A DNA stretch of 64,000 nt from Stictocephala bisonia (lineage: Eukaryota > Arthropoda > Insecta > Hemiptera > Membracidae): positions 23,526-87,525 of the forward strand of contig JAQJVL010002661.1 in assembly GCA_035578905.1 (NCBI GenBank). The letters run 5' to 3'. The notes beneath the pieces were generated by a model. It did not search any database. It worked only from the letters and a program-made list of their open reading frames with translations, and was not told where the DNA came from. Below are positions 13,001 through 26,039 of this stretch, piece by piece. The translations under genes and the position numbers were made by a program. The number at the start of each line of letters is the position of its first letter. The stretch's first letter is position 1.

Positions 13001-16000
13001 ACCACCGATACAGACCACATAACATGGCTATTTTGAAAATTCCATATTTTTACTTTTGCGGTCCGATACGTTATACTTTTTTATATTTGTAATAACTAGA
13101 AAACCCGTTTTTATATAATACGAATAAGTTTTATTTTTTTTTACCCAGCTGTTGTTCTCCAAAGTTTTCGGGAAATCTTCCTCACTGGATTAAATAGAGG
13201 AAATGGTCCCCCCCCGGCGTCGTCCCAGTGGCACCCGCTACCGATTTTTTATGTTTTGGTTTGCCCAGTTTGTTTTACGAGAACAACGACGACGAAATTT
13301 TTTCGAAGAAAGGCCCCCTTTCCTGACCCCCCCCCATAGGCGTTTGTCAAATTCGGTTGTTTTTTTTTTTAGACACCAATGAATTCCTGAAAAAAGATTA
13401 CTGACCGACTTGTTTCTCGAAGGACTACAGGTGGAATAACGTAGAATCTCCCGAGTGGTGATAAGGGCGGGTCGGCCAAAAAAGGAGAACGTAAAACTAC
13501 TTCGAAATGCCCCTTTCAACTACTGCCTGATGCTTCGGGCTACTGCCCACACCAGACGTGGCAAGAAAACTTTTGTTCAAAAAACAATGGCCGGTGATTA
13601 CTGTTTTATTTCGCGAAGAAGAAATCGGTCCACACCCTTGATAACCTTTCGACGTTTTTTTTTCCCCTTTTTCTTTTAGTCCGACGTTAAGAATGATTGC
13701 CTAGAAAAAGAATCGCAAGACCCACCTGTTACCCCGATGGGATCGAACGTTGGATTGTAAAACATACAATGGACCCGCTAAATTGGTAGGCCAACACCTT
13801 GAACGAAAGGCTTGGCCTCTCGGCCGCCCGTTCCCGAGACTAAACCCCGAATTCCTTGGTTTTTTTGTTTTTTTTTTTTTTTGGCTTGGAAATCCCCCCC
13901 CTCATTATTTTCAGCTATAACTGGGTTTTGGGATTTTTTCCACGTAGGTTGGTCCCCACAGTTTATTTATCATGGAAACAGCGAAAAGAAAGCAAGTCCG
14001 TCTTTTTCCGACACGCCAGGTCCGAGGATATTTCCAACGCTATAACCCCGAAATAATGTAGTGGGAAGGAATACCGTGGTTTTGTTTTTTTTTTCTACTA
14101 TGTCCTGAGGACGGTTCCCAGTTTTTTATCCAAACGCAGAGACGGAATCCAGTTTTTTTGAGATTTCCGTCCCCAATACTTCCAATATGCCCGCGCAGGG
14201 GTTGTACTCTTTACGGTTGGAAAAAATTTAAAACGTAAACACTGGCTGTTCCACCCCCCCTGAAGAAACAAGAAACGAAGACTAAAACCCGAAGACTTTA
14301 AATTTATATTGTCCCACACCTGTCCCTCAATAACAGATTTTGAAGAAAATCAAAACTCCCCACGTTCGGGGTTTTTGTGTTTTGCAAAAAAAAAAATGTG
14401 GCACCCCTCGGTGTACCCGACTTCTCTGAAAACCAACAGATAAAGAAAGACCAACTGAGTACGGCATCCAAGATTCGCGCCGTGGGGCGAACACTGATCG
14501 CACCCTGAAACCTTACCCCTCAACTAGTTGGCTATCATCGAAGGAAAACCGGGGGGGAGGTTTTTTTTTGTGGGTAAACCTCGCCTCAAAAATGCCGTAC
14601 ATAAAATGAAATCACACACAAATGAACTCAATGTTAAGTCCCCTTCTATGTAAAAAACCAAACAAAATAAAACGGTGGGCCAAGATTTTTTCATTCACAC
14701 TGACTGTTTTGTTTGAAGTGGTGTGAGGGAACGATCCAACAGTCCCCCCCCCCCCCCAAAAAACCCGATTGGATCTCCCCCAACAACTCAAACTTTCCAC
14801 ATCGTGAAATTAGCGTTTCCCCTCCCATTCAAAAAGGAAAAAGGACCTAACGTTCCCGCAGAAATTTTTGCAAGTGACCCGCCGAGAAAATTGAATTTAC
14901 GCTTTAATTTGCCCGGCACTGTCCCACAGGCACACGTTCTTTTTTTCAAAAGAAAACCCAAGCCAACAGTCCCGCCCTTCCATCTTTGAAAATAATAATT
15001 AAATTAACGATTGGTTATAACTAAAAAAACAAAAAACAAAACCCCAGAGTTAGGTTGAAACGCCCCCCGGCAACTGCTTCGTGCAAAGCACAAACCAACC
15101 ATATGAAGAGAAACAATCCATAATTTTAAAATGGATATAACGGAATACCACTATGCCCCCCGCCACCCCGGATTGAAATACCAACCTCCGAGACCCGCTT
15201 ATTTAACACCCTCCCGACCTCAATTGCTCCCGAAATCCCCCGCCTGCCCGTGGTTTTTTTACTATAATTCTTGGATGGCCCGGGGGGAAAAAATAAACTC
15301 CAATGTGCCGGCACAATAATCCGGGTGGAAACGACCTCCCTTCCATAGAAAAAAAGCCCCTTTTTATATTGACGTCGCCAACAGTTATTTTCACGCCCCA
15401 CAATACAGACACGAAAATACTTAGCAAAAATTGAAAAGTAACAAACCCTTTTAGAAAATCCAAAAATTGGGAAAATCATTTCCAACGCTGTAAAAGGAAA
15501 ACAAAAGACTTGAGCCAAAATTGTGTATACAACGTTTTGCCTGTTCCCGCCGAATCTGGTGGGAAAATGGCTTTTTAAATCGGCCAAAAATACTCCCAAA
15601 TGGGAGAATCGGGTAAAAAAACCTGAATAAAAAGTAACAAAAAAAACTGTTGGTGGTGAAACGCCCTTGGTGTCCCCCCAAACTTTTACTGCAAAGAATT
15701 AACCGGGTATTTTTTTTGGACGGAGCCTTTTTTCCTTGTGGGTGGAAACGTATAGATCAGTTTTTTCCCCTAATGACCTAGGAGGCCTTCGATTTTAGAT
15801 GGCCCCGGGTTGTGGGAGTCCCCCGACCAGCGGCCATCAGAGGAACCAACACCGTTTTTCCGAACGAGTGTTAGTTTTCCATTGATGGAAAAAAAACACG
15901 AGGAAAAAAATCTGGAACACGAAAAGGAAAGGCCCCAAATCGAACTGGAAAACCTGGTCCGGGAACTATTGCGAACTAGTCCCCCCCAATGTACGAAAAT

Positions 16001-19000
16001 TTCTGGCACCTATGGTTCAAGTTCACTTCACGACAGAACCTGTTTTATTTTTTCACGAGAGAAAATAGGCCCCCCGGAGGTCCCCCCACCATATTTATTT
16101 AAAAACGCCTTGAAAAAATTTCCACTAACCCTTTTTGGCCGACGTATTTTGGTAACCACGCAGACGGTGAGCCATCGATAAACACAAATAACCTTTTTTT
16201 TTATTTTTTTCCAGCCTTCCAATAGTTTGGTTTCTAAACCCTAAAACAACGGTCCCCGTGGTTAACAACCCTCCCGCTGAAAACCTATTTCCCCCTCCCT
16301 AATGGTTTTTTTTTTTTATCATCCCAAAAAGTATAAGGAACGAAGTGGTATCGTCACCGCAACGAAATTTTTCCCCCCGAAGAGAATTATTGTCCCGCCC
16401 CCGACAACGGCCAATTGCGAAAGGGTGGCCTGGGACCCCGTCCCATTGAAACAACAACAACAAACGCTGCGAAAGGGCCCGTTTGCCCATACAGATTACC
16501 TTTTGAAGATCGAGGCCAAAGACTAAACCCCACCTTTCGAAAGGCCAAACGCCTGTTTTTCCATGCGTCATGAATTATACCAAAAAAATGACATCGACTT
16601 TTTACTTTTTAAGAATCCTTTAAATGGGTTTATTTGTGGCCAATGGCCTAAGACAGTGGTTTCTGACACATCTAATTAGTTTATTTTCACAAAGACATAG
16701 CGGCGTTTGGAAGGCGCAAATGGACCTTCAGTATTTAATTTTTGATAAAACCTCGACCAAGGAACATGGTAAAAGAACGGACCCTGATTTTCCTACCGTA
16801 CGGGGGGAAGCTAAACCAAAAAACAAGGATGAAAACCTTAAACGAAAAAAAAGAAATGGGAATAAATGCCCGTTTCGGTGTTATTCTATTTCCTTTACAA
16901 TATCAAGAAAACATTTTTTACAGATGCAAGCATAGAACGAAGCCCAAGAGAGGACCCCCCCCCCCCCCCCAAGGTGTTTTTGTCGACTTTTGGCAAAAAA
17001 CCGTCCCAAGTGTGAACCAGCGCTTTAATGTTCCGCCCCAAGTGGGAGTAAAGGGGGTTTCAGAAAAGTATCTTCCATCCGAAGTGTGTAAAAAATTTTT
17101 TTTTCAGAATAATACAAAACATGTAAAATAACCCACCATATGTTTTCTTTTTTCCGAACCCCACCTAAACCCTTTCCCAAAAGTCCCCCCCCCCCCCCCC
17201 CCACCCCCCCTCCTGTATCTGTAAAGAAAAATGGCCCCCTTCCCCTCCTTTTGAAATTTCCGTCCTGAAGTGAACAACTCTCTCTAATTGGTAACGATTT
17301 TTTGAAAACAACAGTTCACGGTTTATCTAAGCTTCGCCCAATTGAAACTCGTTCCCCCCCCCAATGCAACCACCCGAACCCATTGGTACCCCTTCGAAGC
17401 AATCCGAAGAAACCCTGAGTTATTTATTTTAAGAAAAGTTTTATTTTCCCTATGCAACGTTGTAACCAGTAATAAAAACAACGATTGTTCACCTAGTGCC
17501 GGTTCTAGATAATTCGTTGAAAACTAAAAATCCTAGGGGAAGCTATTTTTTTCCCATGTTTATTCTGAAACGCGCGCCACGCCGTCAAGTGGCAACCAAA
17601 GCCCAGTAAACATGACTAGGGCAAAAAATAAGAAGAAAGAACTGCCGCCAATTCCCCCCCTTGGTGCGCCACGTTTTGTTCCGAATACGAAACCTCCACC
17701 CTTCCCTCTTGGCCCCTGTAAAATACGTTTTATTTTTTCTCCGCAGAAAACCCATTTTTTCAAACAAATTTATAAAATATATCGCGCTCCTCCTTTATTC
17801 CGATTCGAAAACTGGAAATGCTTTCACCGTAATACCCCCCTAGTTGGCCGTCACAATAACGAAAAAGCGGCGTTTTTCAGTTGGAGGGTTCCGGCCCTTA
17901 TTTTTAGGCAAACGGCCGGTAAAACGCACTCGAAAATTGCACGTTTTTTAACAATTTTTAACCATAGATTACTTGGGTATTGCCTGTTTTTTATTCATGT
18001 GGGTGCCCTTCTCCTCAGCAGCCCTCGCAAGTTTCCTTTCTTTTCGTATCGTCTTCCTTGTCCCCTTTTTCCGGGTGGAGATGTACCAAATTAAAAATTA
18101 AATCCCACCATCCCCAAGACCTTTTTTTTGTGGATTTACAGTTACAACGCGAGAAAATCACCAGTAAACAGTGAATTGGGCTAAAGTGCCCCCCCGTCAT
18201 TAGCCCAGCACAAGTTTTCGGCCCCCATATCTCTTTTGACCCAGGAGCCCTAACCAGACCATTGGAATATTTTTTGTGTTTAATTTCCCGCAACATCACG
18301 GTGCTAACGTTTGCGACCCAATAAACGTGACCAAAACTCCCTAACCCCCTCCCGAAATTGGGGGCGTTTTTTCCCGTACCGAGTTCGTCCCCTTAATAGA
18401 TTTCGGGTCAGTACTCAGACCCTTTGTTGGAATCCATAGCTTGACTTACAAAAATCCTTCATCGATTCCTTTAAAATGAAAAAACGGAGAAAAAAAGTTA
18501 GGATTCCTCAAACCATTTTACCGAGATTCCCGTTGTCCTTCCTTTCCCCTCCAGTAATTCCTGTTTCCAAAAACAATTTTCATATTTTTTTTTTGTACGA
18601 TTTTATAATTCTGGTGCGGAATTTTTCCCCACAAAACTCAAGGACTTGATTTTCCCTAAATCTTAACCTCAAATACATACGTTTTTTTTTTTGTTGAACC
18701 CAACTCTCCTCCCGGGTCTTACCTTTGAAACGAAAATGTGATCGTAAGAATACCCCCCCCTGTGGTATTCCCCCTCCTACTCCTACAATAACTCTTCGAC
18801 ATCCCTTTACGTGGTTTGTTCCCTGGCAAAAAATCATAAACCATAATTTTTTTTATTTTCCCTCTTACGTATCCCGGGCCCGATAAAAAAAGAACCTCGT
18901 TGGTGGGAAGAGAAAGAGGTCGCACGCCCGTTTTTGCACACCTCGTATTGTAGGAAGAGGTTTTTATGAACACAAAATAAAAATTCCGAGTTTCCCCGAC

Positions 19001-22000
19001 TAAAAATATTATTTCCTCTCAGCCGGTATCGTTATATATAAATCGGTTTTTTTGCCCCGAAACGAAGAATCATTCAATAAAAATGAAACAATGGAATCGA
19101 AGCCTCCACCCGATCACATCGTTTTGTTCCTTATTATTTTTTTTAGTACCCCCCGCCGTATAAAATTTACAGGGCCACCGGAAGAGAAGGGTTACAAGGC
19201 AATCCATCGGAATCCGTGTCCCCCAGATCCTTCCACCATAAAAAAAATTTGGCCCAAATGATAAAGCAGGGAACCCGGAAAGAAAACCCCAAACGAACAC
19301 AATTTTCATCCACCTCTAACAAGATTCCCGAAAAAATAAATAACGACTAACAAGTGAAAATTTGAACCCCCCCCAATGACGGTCCCCCCTCCCGTTTTAA
19401 CTACGATGTACCCAGTAAGGAACGTTTTTAACTTTTCAACAAAAGGAATGCACCCGCCCCCGACTCAAAGTGTAAAAACAAGGTTTCCCAAAACAAACAC
19501 AATTTCCCCGTAATAGTCCAACACCAACGCGAGGCCAACGGACCAAGAAAAACCGTACACCAAATATTCCTTGGTTTTTTTTATTCACATTCCAATTCCA
19601 CAGGTTTTTTTTTTGTCTGAAATTAACCTTCCCAGTTCCATCCAACCATCCAAACCCGGTTTTTACGAAGAACTCTCTAACAGGAGGCTTAATAACCAAC
19701 ACGACAGTGTGAGAACTAAACCATGCCGTACTGAAGAGCACCAGGGAAATTCGCAACACAATCGCAACTAAAATCTCGTTACCTAGAGGGTATCCTCCTA
19801 CCAACCCAAACAGATTTCTTACCCGGGAACCTACCCTCAACAGTCCCCCCCCCCTTCATCCCAGGAATCCATGTCGTACCAAATCGTCCCCCAACAGCCC
19901 TAGTAAAGAATTCCAGATCCGAATAAATCGAACAGACCCCCTTTTTTTCAGTAGCCTAAGAACAGTAATTATTCCCCGGTCCCATACCGACCTTAGCTGT
20001 TCAAGAAGAACAACCAGTATAACTCCAAAGTTAAAAGGTCCTCCGTTCAAAAACCAGTCGGAGGAAAAAAACCCCCGTTAAGAGAATTTTAGAGGAGACC
20101 CTTTTTGGGGTTTGTGGAATTTTTATTCCGTTCGAACACGAAAGTTGATTGTAACGCCCACCCACCGCTTTACCACCTGACTAAACAAACGGGCCTTTTT
20201 ACCTAAACTGCCCTGGCCCGACAACCAGTCCCCGGCTTTCTGTCACCAAGAGAAAGTTTATCTTCTGAAAATACAGCCTGGGGGCACTAGATAAGCGTGG
20301 AGCTATGGATTCCCATCCCCCTTTGTTGCCCTAATACAAACCGTACCAAGGGTCTTCCGACCGGTTTAATTTTTTGAAACCCACCGCCCCCCCGTTTTTG
20401 TCTATTTTCCCGGTCAAGGGTCCAGGGGTTTTTCCACAGCAGGAACCAAATCCAAACCGCCTAAAAAGTGGCCCAAAACCCGCCACTCCCCACGGGGAAG
20501 AGGGAAAAAATTATCGAATAAGACCCCGACAAGTCTCAACCACAAACACCAGTGGCGATGATTCGGAAAACCGGAGGTGGGGGTTTGGGGTTGTCGGCAA
20601 CCAGAAAGCGGTGTAAGAGGAAAATCGGACGGTAGAGCCCGGGAAAAAAAATCGGAAACAAGAAGTGGTCATCCCACCTGTCTCCCCCGGCCGGTTAGCC
20701 CACCACCGGAGGTTTTTTAATTTTATTCGACCCCAAAAAGAAAAATTTCGGAAACAAAGAAAGGAGAATACGGCCGTTTGTCCCCGTCCATCGTTCAACC
20801 CGTACCCCTCCCACTGTCTTTCCCACGCATCGATCTGACGAAGAAAAGAAAGTTTTTCGGAAATCGGAGAGACACCGTTAAGAAAAAGAAAAGAAGCAAA
20901 GTCCCCCAGAAAGCCCCACGCAAAACGGCGTTAAGTGAAGAAGTCCCCCACTCTGGGGACCCGATCCCATTCTCACGACGATCGGGGGGGCATTTTAAGC
21001 GGATTCTGTTTTATTCTTTTCTTCCGGCGAGGGAGTGAATTTAATTTCGACGAAGCCAAAAAAAAACTGCGCCCCCCGCTAACCGAACCGAACCTGTTCT
21101 GCCCGTTTCCATAGGAAGAGAGGGACCAGGGAAAGGTACCCGAGGAAATAAAGGAAACAATGCCTCCGCCAACCACACCCCCCGGTTGCTTCCGGCCAGA
21201 GAAAAGACGCGAACGACGGCGAAGAACCGGTTTTTCAACGAGAAGGATCCCAATGGCATCGTATTTGGGGAATGTAAACGATAATTTTCCATACAATCAT
21301 GAACAACCCAAACCAAAGACCAGGCGGGGAAATGTAAGAAAACCGATTTTTTGGACGTCCCCCCGCCCCGTCCGTTGTCCAACGTCAAGTTAACAAGAAA
21401 GACGTCAATGAAAATAAAGGGTCTTTCTAGCCTCCCAACTCAAACGTAGCCGATTCAACGCAGATTGACCTGTTTCCCAAAACATCTTGAAGGAGGAATC
21501 TTTCAGTTGGTCCCCCCCCTGAAAGTTGTTTCCCCCCCCACCCAACACGACTTTTCCTAACAGATTATTGCCCCCCGACACGGCACGGATTTAAGGAAAA
21601 ACGTGGTAAGAAGCAATAAAACTATTTATGAGACCGTGGCCGGATTTCATCAGCCCTACAACGGCCCGTCCGGAAATCACAAGTACGTAACAGGTGAGGA
21701 ACACAACTCCTCCGCGTTTTCGAGTGTGTAACGTTCCTAAGGAAACTATCCGACAAAGTGAATACGCATAACAAAAAGAGCAAAACAAGGTAAACGGGAC
21801 TTACGAAGTACTTTTAGATTTGGACCTTCGAGGAAACCCCCCGAGCCCTAGGTGACCAAGACGCTTGGTATTTCACGCCCCCTCTAGCCTTGTCCAAACA
21901 AAGTGGATTTTGGGAGACCAAAAGGGACTCCCGTTATTATTGGACAGTTGGGTGGATTGGTCCGAAAAAGCCAACTGAAAAGGAAATACCGATGAGAAAG

Positions 22001-22300
22001 GAGGTTGGGTACACCTTCACCCGACAACTGGACAGAGACATAACGATAGAGAAACCCCGTGCTGATAAAGCGGTCGGTACCTGGAACTGAGACTCCTTCA
22101 AAAGATAAAGCAATTCTAACACTAAACCACTAACGCCGAAGAACATGATAAAATCACTGACCAAGCTGAACGACTGGCGGTGAAAAAAGATTCGGAATTT
22201 CCAAGACATCATAAAAGAAACAGCGCGTGCACCGTCCCCTACTTGAGAAGACTCTGCGAGATCTACCAGATCACCTAATACCAATTTCGAAAGTGTGATC
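7056..22300. other. Unpolished, probably viral DNA with broken frames
   Basis: This stretch continues the error style of 5,190-7,055: many runs of C, T and G, and very frequent frame breaks. It lies between a recognisable viral gene and a viral hr element, so I infer it is the next 13-15 kb of the viral genome. Longer surviving frames lie at 9,126-9,626 (-), 10,956-11,330 (-), 15,126-15,599 (-), 16,302-16,526 (+) and 17,612-18,094 (+). I recognise no family in any of them and give only the best-supported one its own entry. Quality seems locally better near 12,240-12,600 and beyond 20,800. Nothing here should be read as a confirmed protein sequence. Confidence 0.55.
10956..11330 (-). CDS. 3' part of an unknown viral gene, frame broken by errors
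   Basis: The last 62 codons (11,144 down to 10,956) read smoothly as a soluble, mixed-composition C terminus ending FYDIAQN before a stop. A TTTATT on the plus strand about 30 nt further on would serve as AATAAA for this strand. Upstream, two shifts of frame in C or G runs connect to more protein-like sequence, including a glycine-rich patch near 11,380. Product and true start are unknown. It is the clearest sign that the unpolished region contains real genes. Confidence 0.4.
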   Translation of the reverse strand, partial: PWYVGVVPNNITQVYSSLERTAQKNLTRKLQKPPGKKKITAPTQWCGLWNQQGDGYVLRGGGMVEERGPRKIVAFWDAKKGDALNVRCYTVNPYRGTSLILNNGTSVVCGESNHKGRFYDIAQN

Positions 22301-22339
22301 GCCACGAAGCCCAGCATACCGGACGTCATGAGAGTCCTG

Positions 22340-22865
22340 GACGGACGTGGAAGACCCAGCGCGGCGTGAACGTCATGATGAAAGAAACCACATCGAAGCC
22401 GTTTTTACAGAGACGCCCAACAAGGAATGGTCGAGCATGTCCGGCTGAACAGAAGGAAAAAGATCCGGGAGTCGTCCTTGTTCATATCACTCTTCAAGGA
22501 GAGGAACCGCGTCATTCCCCTCCATTTTTCTCCACGACGGTCCTTTCTGTCCCGACGTGCTGAAATCGAGTGAACTGAATGTGTTGGATGTGCTTCGGCG
22601 TGACCATCAACAACGTCCGAGCACGGCCCTTCTTCAGATGGCGCAGTCTTACTGGTTTGGCGAAAACGCTCACCATCGGACGACGAATGTAAGAAGACTC
22701 ATTTTGCTGGAATTACCCCCTGGCCAGTATGTTTCAGCGAACACACACCGTCCCGGCGACACAGAAGCGTGTTCTTGGTCGACTCAGAGCCCAGCGGCCG
22801 TCGATTTTTGTAAATAGATTTTTTGTTCGACTAGTTTTGTAAGTGTACTTTTATTTACTAAATAA
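22340..22865 (+). CDS. 3' end of an unresolved viral gene and its poly(A) signal
   Basis: Clean-looking sequence resumes here. Frames on the plus strand are open over 22,366-22,563 and 22,557-22,817, but alternative frames are also partly open and I cannot decide which is used. A frame that ends just after a basic stretch near 22,840 is another candidate. AATAAA at about 22,860-22,865 followed by T/G-rich sequence fits a poly(A) site for a plus-strand gene ending next to hr1. No family recognised. Confidence 0.35.
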
Positions 22866-23675
22866 AATTTTGTACCTCACCCTATCTGTGTTTGATTTTT
22901 ATTGAACTGTAATCTGAATGTGAAACTAAAAAAATTTTAAAACTCTTACAAGAATTTTTTTGTAAGTTTGAATAATCCACACACAGTTAGATGAGCTTCA
23001 ATCCAAAACACTGAGTCTCTCCATGTTCATAGAATGAACATAACAAGTATGTTTCTACCACATGAAGAAATATTCGGAATACAAACAACCGGCCGATTTT
23101 GGTCCTCAGGAAGTTTTACTGTAAGATATGCCTAACACATTCGTGCAGGAAAACAGACGTCCACGTGGGCCAATGCACCAAAAACCATAAAATGTAGACT
23201 CCCTGGCCGACTGGCTCGGTAAAACTTTCTGAAAATCTACTGCGAGATGTTCGTACAGGACGCATGACGTCACGTGGCTATGATCCAAAACAGACCTTGT
23301 AAAAAAAAGTAAGACGCACTGGCCAACGGGCTGGGTAAAACTGTCTGAAAATCTACTGCGAGATACGTTGGACATATTCGTATAGGACGCATGACGTCAC
23401 GTGGGTATGAAGTGAGTAACAGTAAAAAGTAGACGCGCTGGCCGACAGGCCTGATAAAACTTTCTGAAAATTTACTGCGAGATCTATTTGACATGTTCGT
23501 GCAGGACGGATGACGTCATCGCATGACGTCACGTGACTCTGAACTGAACCCAATAAAAAGTAGATGCGCTGGCCGACAGGCTCTGTAAAAACTTTCTGAA
23601 AATTTACTGTGAGATCTGTCTGACATGTTCGTGCAGGAATACTGACATCATATTTATTATATTTCCATTTTTCGC

Positions 23676-23741
23676 CATTAGCTTCGCGTCAGCCCCTTCT
23701 TACTCTTATCTCCTCCTTATTTAATGGACAAGAAGCTAATG
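23676..23741 (-). ncRNA. Promoter-proximal perfect hairpin, hr1 copy
   Basis: Perfect 10-bp inverted repeat CATTAGCTTC / GAAGCTAATG separated by 46 nt, on the minus strand. The stem begins at the predicted transcription start: TCATT initiator with A+1 at 23,740, 30 nt downstream of TATATA (plus-strand 23,765-23,770). The stem arms are identical in all three hr copies while loop bases vary slightly. A transcript would carry the stem at its extreme 5' end. A structured RNA or a DNA cruciform at an origin are both possible. Confidence 0.5.
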
Positions 23742-23960
23742 AGTCGCGCGCGAGAGCGATGCTGTATATATTGGAAAAATCCGCACTAAAATCCCACCAC
23801 TTCCCGGGTGTCCTATTGGTCGAAAGGTAGGGAGGGGGTAGAATCTGTGACGTATCACCAGGAACAACCAATGAGAGGGCTGAAAAATCCGTGGAATGGA
23901 GGGGGTACGTATCAGTCGCAGGTCAGAGTCCAGAAGGGACGGTCACAACGTGTATTTGAG
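23742..23960 (-). promoter_or_regulatory. hr1 promoter: paired CCAAT boxes, TATATA, initiator
   Basis: Reading on the minus strand, CCAAT-type boxes lie near 23,868-23,872 and 23,814-23,822, the latter inside ATTGGTCG. The sequence between carries a G/C-rich tract, followed by TATATA at 23,765-23,770 and a TCATT initiator. The same order and spacing recur in hr2 and hr3, so this is a conserved RNA polymerase II-type promoter and not chance composition. Confidence 0.65.
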
Positions 23961-24973
23961 GTTAGACGCATTTTGTCTCCTGTAACGTTTCAACTCTTGC
24001 AGACTGCAGTCACACAACTGGCACATATCCAAGTCCGAACAAATGTTGTATAGCTTTTTGAACACCTAGTAAAATCTCTCCACTTCGATTTGTGGAATTT
24101 ACGGCTCGAACACAAGACAACATTCTTTGACAACGGTAGGAGATTTTAGAAACGTAGACGTGATGTCCAACGGGTCCGGAAAAACTACCCCACGAGGTAT
24201 GTCTGATACACGTGACTATCTTAGGTGTACAATGGGCGAACTAGAAAGATCTCTCCACTTCGATGTGTGGAGTTCTTGCCACGAACTTTTTATAATGTTT
24301 TGAGAAGAACTGTACCAAACCCAGTGAAAGGTTAACGCGCTGTCAAGACGGGTCCGGTAAAACCTTCTGAAAATTTGCAAGATCCGTCGGACACACATGA
24401 CGATTATCGTAGTTGTACAACGTTTCTCCACTTCGATTTGTTGAGTGTTCGCCTCGAACATTTTATAAGGGGACTCGTGAATAACTGTACTAAACCCAGT
24501 AAAAAGTAGACGCGCTGTCCGACGGGTCCGGTAAAACCTTTCGGAAATTTCTCGCGAGATATGTAGGACACACATAAATATCTTAGTTGTAACTTTCTAG
24601 ATATTTACTACTGCAAGATCCGTCGGACACACATGACGATGTGAAGTCCTCGCCTCGTTCATTTTATAAGGTCTCGTGAATAACTGTACCAAACCCAGCA
24701 AAAGGTAGACGCGCTGTCCGACGGGTCCGAGAAAACTTTCCGATACTTTCTTGCGAGATCTGTCAGACACGTTTGTGCAGGACACATGACGTCACTATGT
24801 ACTAAACACAGTAAAAAGTAAACGCGCTCTCCAATGGGCCTGACAAAACTTTCCAGTAAGATTTCTTGCGAGATATGCCAGGCACACAGACTACTCGTAG
24901 TTTTACAACGAGTGAACCAGTAAAATCTCTCCAGTTCGATTTGTGGTGTGTCGCCTCGATTATTTTATAAGGT

Positions 24974-25073
24974 NNNNNNNNNNNNNNNNNNNNNNNNNNN
25001 NNNNNNNNNNNNNNNNNNNNNNNNNNNNNNNNNNNNNNNNNNNNNNNNNNNNNNNNNNNNNNNNNNNNNNNNN
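24974..25073. other. Scaffold gap of 100 N
   Basis: Exactly 100 N. hr1 runs into it from the left and a host minisatellite starts on the right, so the join between viral and satellite DNA here is a scaffolding decision, not observed sequence. Confidence 1.
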
Positions 25074-26039
25074 TACCTTGAGTAGAGCCTGTGGTCAACT
25101 TAGGTAGGACCTCTAATAATCTTAGGTAGAACATGCGTTCAATTTAGGTAACCACCCATGATTACTTGGTAGCACCCTTGGTGAACTGAACTTGTGTAAT
25201 CACCAGTGATTACGTTGGTTAGCACCTGTGGTCTACTTGACTAGCCACTCGTTATTACCTTGGGTAGCATCCTTGGTCAACATGAATAGTACCTGTGATT
25301 ACTTTAGGTAGCACTCGTGATCATCTTGAGTAACCCAACTTTAACCGTTGGGTAGCACCCGTGGTCAACTTGGTAAGTACCTGTGATTTTACGAGTAGCA
25401 TCCGTAGTCAAGTTGACTTCCAACCCCATGATTACCATGAGTGGCAACTATGGTCAACTTGGGTAGCCACCCGTAATTACCATAATTATAAAACATGGTT
25501 AACATGGCTGACCACTCGTGATTACCTTGGATAGGACTCGTGGTAAATTTGGGTAGTACTTGTGATTACTTTGGGTAGCACCCGTGGTCAAGGTGAATAT
25601 CCCCCCCCCCCTGATGAATTTTGGGAGATTCGCTAGTACCTGTAATTACCTTGGGTACCACTCTTGGCTAACTTGGGTAGTAACTGTGATTACCTTGTGT
25701 ACTACCAGTGATCATTTTGGGTTAGGTTTTCTGTTAGGTAGGACCTGTAATTATCTTAGGTAGAATACGTGGTCAATTTGGGTAGCCACTCACTATTACT
25801 ATGATTAGCACACTTGGTGAACTGAACGTGTGCAGCCACTAGTTATGACGTTGATTAACACCCATGGTCAACTTAAGTAGGTACCCAGGATTACCTTTCT
25901 TAAGCATTATTGGTGAACTTATTTTTGTAAGACCTGTGTTTACCATGAACAGCACTAGTGGTCAGCTTCAGTATATACTGTATTTTATTATATTATATTT
26001 ATTATATTATTATACAGTATTTTACACCTCTGTAATACT

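Larger units (their letters stand above)
22985..24973 (-). repeat. hr1: viral homologous-region-like repeat, cut by the scaffold gap
   Basis: Tandem, imperfect units of about 116-132 bp mark 23,226-23,640, each carrying a conserved block around TTTCTGAAAATCTACTGCGAGA (shorter forms vary) at about 23,228, 23,344, 23,462 and 23,594. CRE palindromes TGACGTCA occur at 23,265, 23,392, 23,511 and 23,524, mostly joined to an E-box as TGACGTCACGTG. A promoter-hairpin module sits at 23,676-23,960. A second, longer unit type containing a CTCCACTTCGAT-like word repeats from 24,060 to the gap. The same blocks occur in opposite orientation at 44.8-46.1 kb and 48.5-49.2 kb. Baculovirus and WSSV hrs act as enhancers and replication origins; that role here is inferred. 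Confidence 0.8.

Noticed and set aside
23106..25134. Short frames with repeated SRSRFSDSF or SRKKVSESF words
   Set aside because: They track the hr direct repeats and differ between units; one runs through the N gap.
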